The position numbers were made by a program, and so were the translations under genes. Shown piece after piece: positions 4,080-6,490 of a stretch of DNA of 6,490 bases. The DNA lies in NCBI GenBank assembly GCA_023230175.1, contig JALNXV010000210.1:1-6490 (forward strand), given 5' to 3'. Below the pieces are notes generated by a model. It saw nothing but the letters and a program-made list of their open reading frames with translations. It made no database searches and was not told where the DNA came from. Within the stretch, counting starts at the first letter, position 1. Each line of letters opens with the position of its first letter. The DNA is from Candidatus Cloacimonadota bacterium (GTDB taxonomy: Bacteria; Cloacimonadota; Cloacimonadia; Cloacimonadales; WRIO01).

Positions 4080-5364
4080 GGACAATCGCCTCCTGCTCCG
4101 CGAGCCACCCCCGGACGGCGTCACGGACGTCCCCGTCGAAGGCCGCACCGGCTGTTACCCGGAGGCAGGGCTCCACCGGGTAGCGGTCGAGTTCTTCTGC
4201 TGCACGTGCGTAGCCGCCGCCGGTGACGTTCAGGAGGATGTGGTCATCCGGACCGATGAATCCCTCCTCCACCGCCCGGGCGAGCGAGGCGACCGCGACC
4301 GCCGCCGCCGGGTCGAGGTCGATCGCCTCCGTCTCCGTGAATAGCCGCCCGGCAGACCGGGCGTCGTCGTTAGAGACCGCATACATCCGGCCGCCGGAGG
4401 CGAGGAGTGCGTCGTAGACCCCGCCGCGGGCCCCCCAGGGCGGGTGGCGGTTCGTCAGGACGTCGGCGGAGACCCGGGCGATCGAGGCCTCGGCGTCGGG
4501 CATATCCTCTGCCGGGAGGATCTCCCGCCTCCCCGCCTCCCAGGCCCGGACCATCGGAACGAAGGGGAGGTTCTGGGAGAGGTGGAGGGCCGGGAGGCGG
4601 GAACCGAACCGCCCGTCGGCGACGAGCCGGGCGGCAGCCTCCCACGCGGCGATCCCCCCGGTCCCGCTCCCGACCGCCTGGAAGTAGCAGTCGGGGAGCC
4701 GGCCGGCAAAAAGTGCCCCATCGAGCATCACCGTCCCCATCCCGTCCCGGCGGGCGACGTTCTTCGCCCCGCCCTCGGGGACGAACCCGGAAAGGGAGCA
4801 GACCTCCCGCCCGAACGCGATGGAGTCGGAGTAGTCCCCGTCAACCGTGATGAGGCAGACGTTCGGGGACGGAACCGTCGTCCAGAGCCGGTCGGCGGCG
4901 GACGCCGGGACCACCACCACGACCGGCGCCCCGGTCAGGGCCGAAACCTGGCAGAAGGCCCGGCCGGTGTTCCCCGCCGACGAGACCTGGAGGACGCCGG
5001 CACCCTTCTCCCGGAGGCGCAGCACCGTCGGCTGCGCCTCGAGCTCCTTGAAGGAGCAGGTCTCCATCCGCCCGCCCCGCTCGGGCCAGTAGCCCGAGAA
5101 GGTGATTGTGAGGTTTGAGAGCCCGAGTTCCCGGGCGAGCCCCTCACTCGCGTAGGAGACCGGGCCGGCGTCGATCCGGAGATGGCCCTCGATGGGGAGC
5201 CATGATGCGTAGCGGAAGATCCCGGGAAGATCCTGGAGGATGAGCCGGCGTTCCCGGTAAACCGTCCGCAGAAGCGCGTCGCACCCCGACGGGCAGTCGA
5301 GGGTGTAGTGGTCGGGGAAGAGCCGGCCGCATCCCGGACACCGGAGGAGGTACTTCTCCCTCAC
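4072..5364 (-). CDS. Cysteate synthase (PLP-dependent, threonine-synthase-like)
   Basis: Converts O-phospho-L-serine and sulfite to L-cysteate, the first sulfonate in the coenzyme M route of Methanosarcinales and Methanomicrobiales. The 430-residue protein begins VREKYLLRC. A cysteine cluster C9-x2-C12-x11-C24-x3-C28 looks like a small zinc knuckle at the N-terminus. Fold-type II PLP features follow: METCSFKE with K106 as the probable Schiff-base lysine, SSAGNTG (128-134) as the substrate/carboxylate loop, and GSGTGG (232-237) as the phosphate-binding loop. The SFKE context, rather than SFKDRG, and the pairing with ComDE favour cysteate synthase over threonine synthase. GTG 5364 is used because it overlaps the upstream stop as GTGA and the protein then matches the family's usual length. 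The frame stays open to 5637, but that extension is arginine/proline-rich shadow of the neighbour's ferredoxin domain. The site before GTG is only G-rich, so translation may depend on coupling. Confidence 0.92.
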   Translation of the reverse strand: MREKYLLRCPGCGRLFPDHYTLDCPSGCDALLRTVYRERRLILQDLPGIFRYASWLPIEGHLRIDAGPVSYASEGLARELGLSNLTITFSGYWPERGGRMETCSFKELEAQPTVLRLREKGAGVLQVSSAGNTGRAFCQVSALTGAPVVVVVPASAADRLWTTVPSPNVCLITVDGDYSDSIAFGREVCSLSGFVPEGGAKNVARRDGMGTVMLDGALFAGRLPDCYFQAVGSGTGGIAAWEAAARLVADGRFGSRLPALHLSQNLPFVPMVRAWEAGRREILPAEDMPDAEASIARVSADVLTNRHPPWGARGGVYDALLASGGRMYAVSNDDARSAGRLFTETEAIDLDPAAAVAVASLARAVEEGFIGPDDHILLNVTGGGYARAAEELDRYPVEPCLRVTAGAAFDGDVRDAVRGWLAEQEAIVRA

Positions 5365-6490
5365 CGCCCCCCGCCCCCGGTGAAGGTGAACCGACGGTCG
5401 AGGACCATCTCTTTTAAGTCCCGGCAGAGGTCCTCGGCGAGTGTCCGGCCGGACTGGCGGAGCGTGATCGGCACCCTCCGTCCCCGGACGCGGATCGAGC
5501 CCTCGCCGGCCTCGAGGGCGTTGTTTTGGCAGGCGGCGAGACAGGCGGTGCAGGCGAGGCAGCGGTCGTGGTCGATCCCGGTCTCGCGGGTAAACGCGCC
5601 CGTCGGGCAGACCGCGGCAACAGCGCAGGTCGAGCACTCCTCACACCACTCCGGGTGGTAGGTCACCTCCCGGTCGGGCCGCTGCCAGACGTCGGCGTAC
5701 GTCCCTTCCCCAAGGACGGTGCGGGTGTTGATGTCGGCCACGGGCAGGAGGATCTCCTCGTCGAGGACGCGGAGGGCCGCGACCTGCCGGTCGTCGAGGA
5801 CCGGGATCGCGAGACCGAGGCTCGTGATGCATTCGGGACCGGCAGAGGTCGCAAAGCCGCCCATGTAGCGGGGCTGCATCCCGACCATGTCGGCGATGAC
5901 CGTGAGGTTGGGGCGGGCCGGGGTGCTCCGGGTCCCTTCGCCGGTCACGATACCGACCGAACCGTTCAGGAGGACCGGCGTCCCGTCCCGTATCGCAAGC
6001 CTTGCGGGGTCGTTTTCGAGCGGGTTGATCTCGCCGCACCCGCTGACCGAGATCTCCCGGCAGGGCCCTTGCAGCCCCGTGACCGAGAAGATGGTCTTCA
6101 CCCGGGTCGGTTTGGTGTTGACGTAGGCAGTGTAATTCTTAAACGCGCTCCGGGTGGTGAAGATCCGGGCGTAGGCAAGGTCGTCGAGGGTCACCCGCGC
6201 CTCGATCGAGCGGTCGGCGGCCTCCACCACCACCTCGATCTCGCGCCCCTCGACGATATCGCGAAAGAGGTGCCCACCCCCGTAGCCTGCCCCGGCGTGG
6301 GCGGTCCCCGAGACGATCAGGTCGACGAGGCCAAGACGCTCGTTCGGGCAGGGGCCGGGCATGCAGGGGACGCCGTTCAGCCAGACCCACTCCGCCCGCT
6401 CGAACGTCCCCGGCGCCGCCACCGGGACCGAGAGGATCGCCGCGGTCCCCGACATCACCCCGCACGTCCCGGTGGTGACCACGTCGACCT
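5361..6490 (-). CDS. Methanogenesis marker 16 / DUF39 protein with C-terminal 2[4Fe-4S] domain (5' end off window)
   Basis: The frame is open to the right edge, and codons before GTG 6482 (Val-Asp) continue the family pattern 'VDVVTTGT', so the true start lies outside and perhaps 30-40 residues are missing. The visible part has a DUF39 domain with TTGTCGVMSGTAA, LNGVPCMPGPCPNERLGLVD and SGCGEINPLENDPA; numbered from 6482 the candidate catalytic cysteines are C7, C40 and C45. A two-cluster ferredoxin domain follows: C280-x2-C283-x2-C286-x5-C292-P and C308-x2-C311-x2-C314-x3-C318. Known: DUF39 proteins put sulfur into aldehydes (aspartate semialdehyde to homocysteine). Marker 16 is restricted to methanogens, and from memory its Methanocaldococcus member was reported to convert sulfoacetaldehyde to coenzyme M. 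Its position directly before cysteate synthase and ComDE supports that role: the ferredoxin domain would supply electrons for the reductive thiolation of the ComDE product. The stop overlaps the next start (GTGA). Confidence 0.88.
   Translation of the reverse strand, partial: VDVVTTGTCGVMSGTAAILSVPVAAPGTFERAEWVWLNGVPCMPGPCPNERLGLVDLIVSGTAHAGAGYGGGHLFRDIVEGREIEVVVEAADRSIEARVTLDDLAYARIFTTRSAFKNYTAYVNTKPTRVKTIFSVTGLQGPCREISVSGCGEINPLENDPARLAIRDGTPVLLNGSVGIVTGEGTRSTPARPNLTVIADMVGMQPRYMGGFATSAGPECITSLGLAIPVLDDRQVAALRVLDEEILLPVADINTRTVLGEGTYADVWQRPDREVTYHPEWCEECSTCAVAAVCPTGAFTRETGIDHDRCLACTACLAACQNNALEAGEGSIRVRGRRVPITLRQSGRTLAEDLCRDLKEMVLDRRFTFTGGGGR

Noticed and set aside
4080..4148. 23-residue N-terminal extension of ComDE
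   Set aside because: Low-complexity S/G/R residues inside the upstream gene. The GGAGGCGAT site points to GTG 4079.
2748..5118. Several long plus-strand frames (2748-3428, 3630-4226, 4444-5118)
   Set aside because: All are antisense to ComDE or cysteate synthase, have R/P/G-rich composition and show no recognisable motif.
5365..5637. 91-residue N-terminal extension of cysteate synthase
   Set aside because: It overlaps the ferredoxin domain of the upstream gene in another frame, is R/P-rich, and would make the enzyme far longer than its family. GTG 5364 with the GTGA overlap is the better start.

Overview
The window looks like chromosome of a hydrogenotrophic methanogen of the Methanomicrobiales, most like Methanoculleus or a close relative (inference). 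The evidence is a coenzyme M biosynthesis cluster of the cysteate-synthase type (known from Methanosarcinales and Methanomicrobiales), a methanogen-specific DUF39/ferredoxin protein, GC-rich core genes, GTG starts with GGAGG ribosome sites, and archaeal TATA promoters. Every gene I can support is on the minus strand, so transcription runs from position 6490 towards 1.

Right part (2952-6490): a tightly packed three-gene operon. The first gene (cut by the window edge) is a 'methanogenesis marker 16' DUF39 protein with two C-terminal [4Fe-4S] motifs. It is followed, through a GTGA overlap, by cysteate synthase (phosphoserine + sulfite to cysteate). Next, through an 8-base overlap, comes a fused ComD-ComE sulfopyruvate decarboxylase. 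Together they cover sulfonate formation, decarboxylation to sulfoacetaldehyde and, probably, the final thiol-forming step of coenzyme M synthesis. The cysteate aminotransferase step is not in the window. The operon ends at a GC hairpin with a T-run.

Middle part (about 425-2840): lower GC and accessory in character. A two-gene toxin-antitoxin-like module (winged-helix plus MNT nucleotidyltransferase, then a HEPN protein, ATGA overlap) has an array of GAAC/GTTC half-sites over its start. It lies between two direct repeats of about 275 bases (about 89 percent identical by hand count). Each repeat carries a broken copy of the same small membrane-protein gene: one copy has an in-frame TAA, the other a one-base deletion. 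Outside the repeats lie two unrelated small two-helix membrane-protein genes (51 and 76 residues), preceded by nearly the same 37-base promoter block.

Left edge (1-367): the N-terminal part of a DUF422/CruF-like carotenoid biosynthesis membrane protein, reading off the left end with an apparently leaderless promoter. No RNA genes, CRISPR arrays, transposases or plus-strand genes were found. Intergenic stretches are all under 300 bases.
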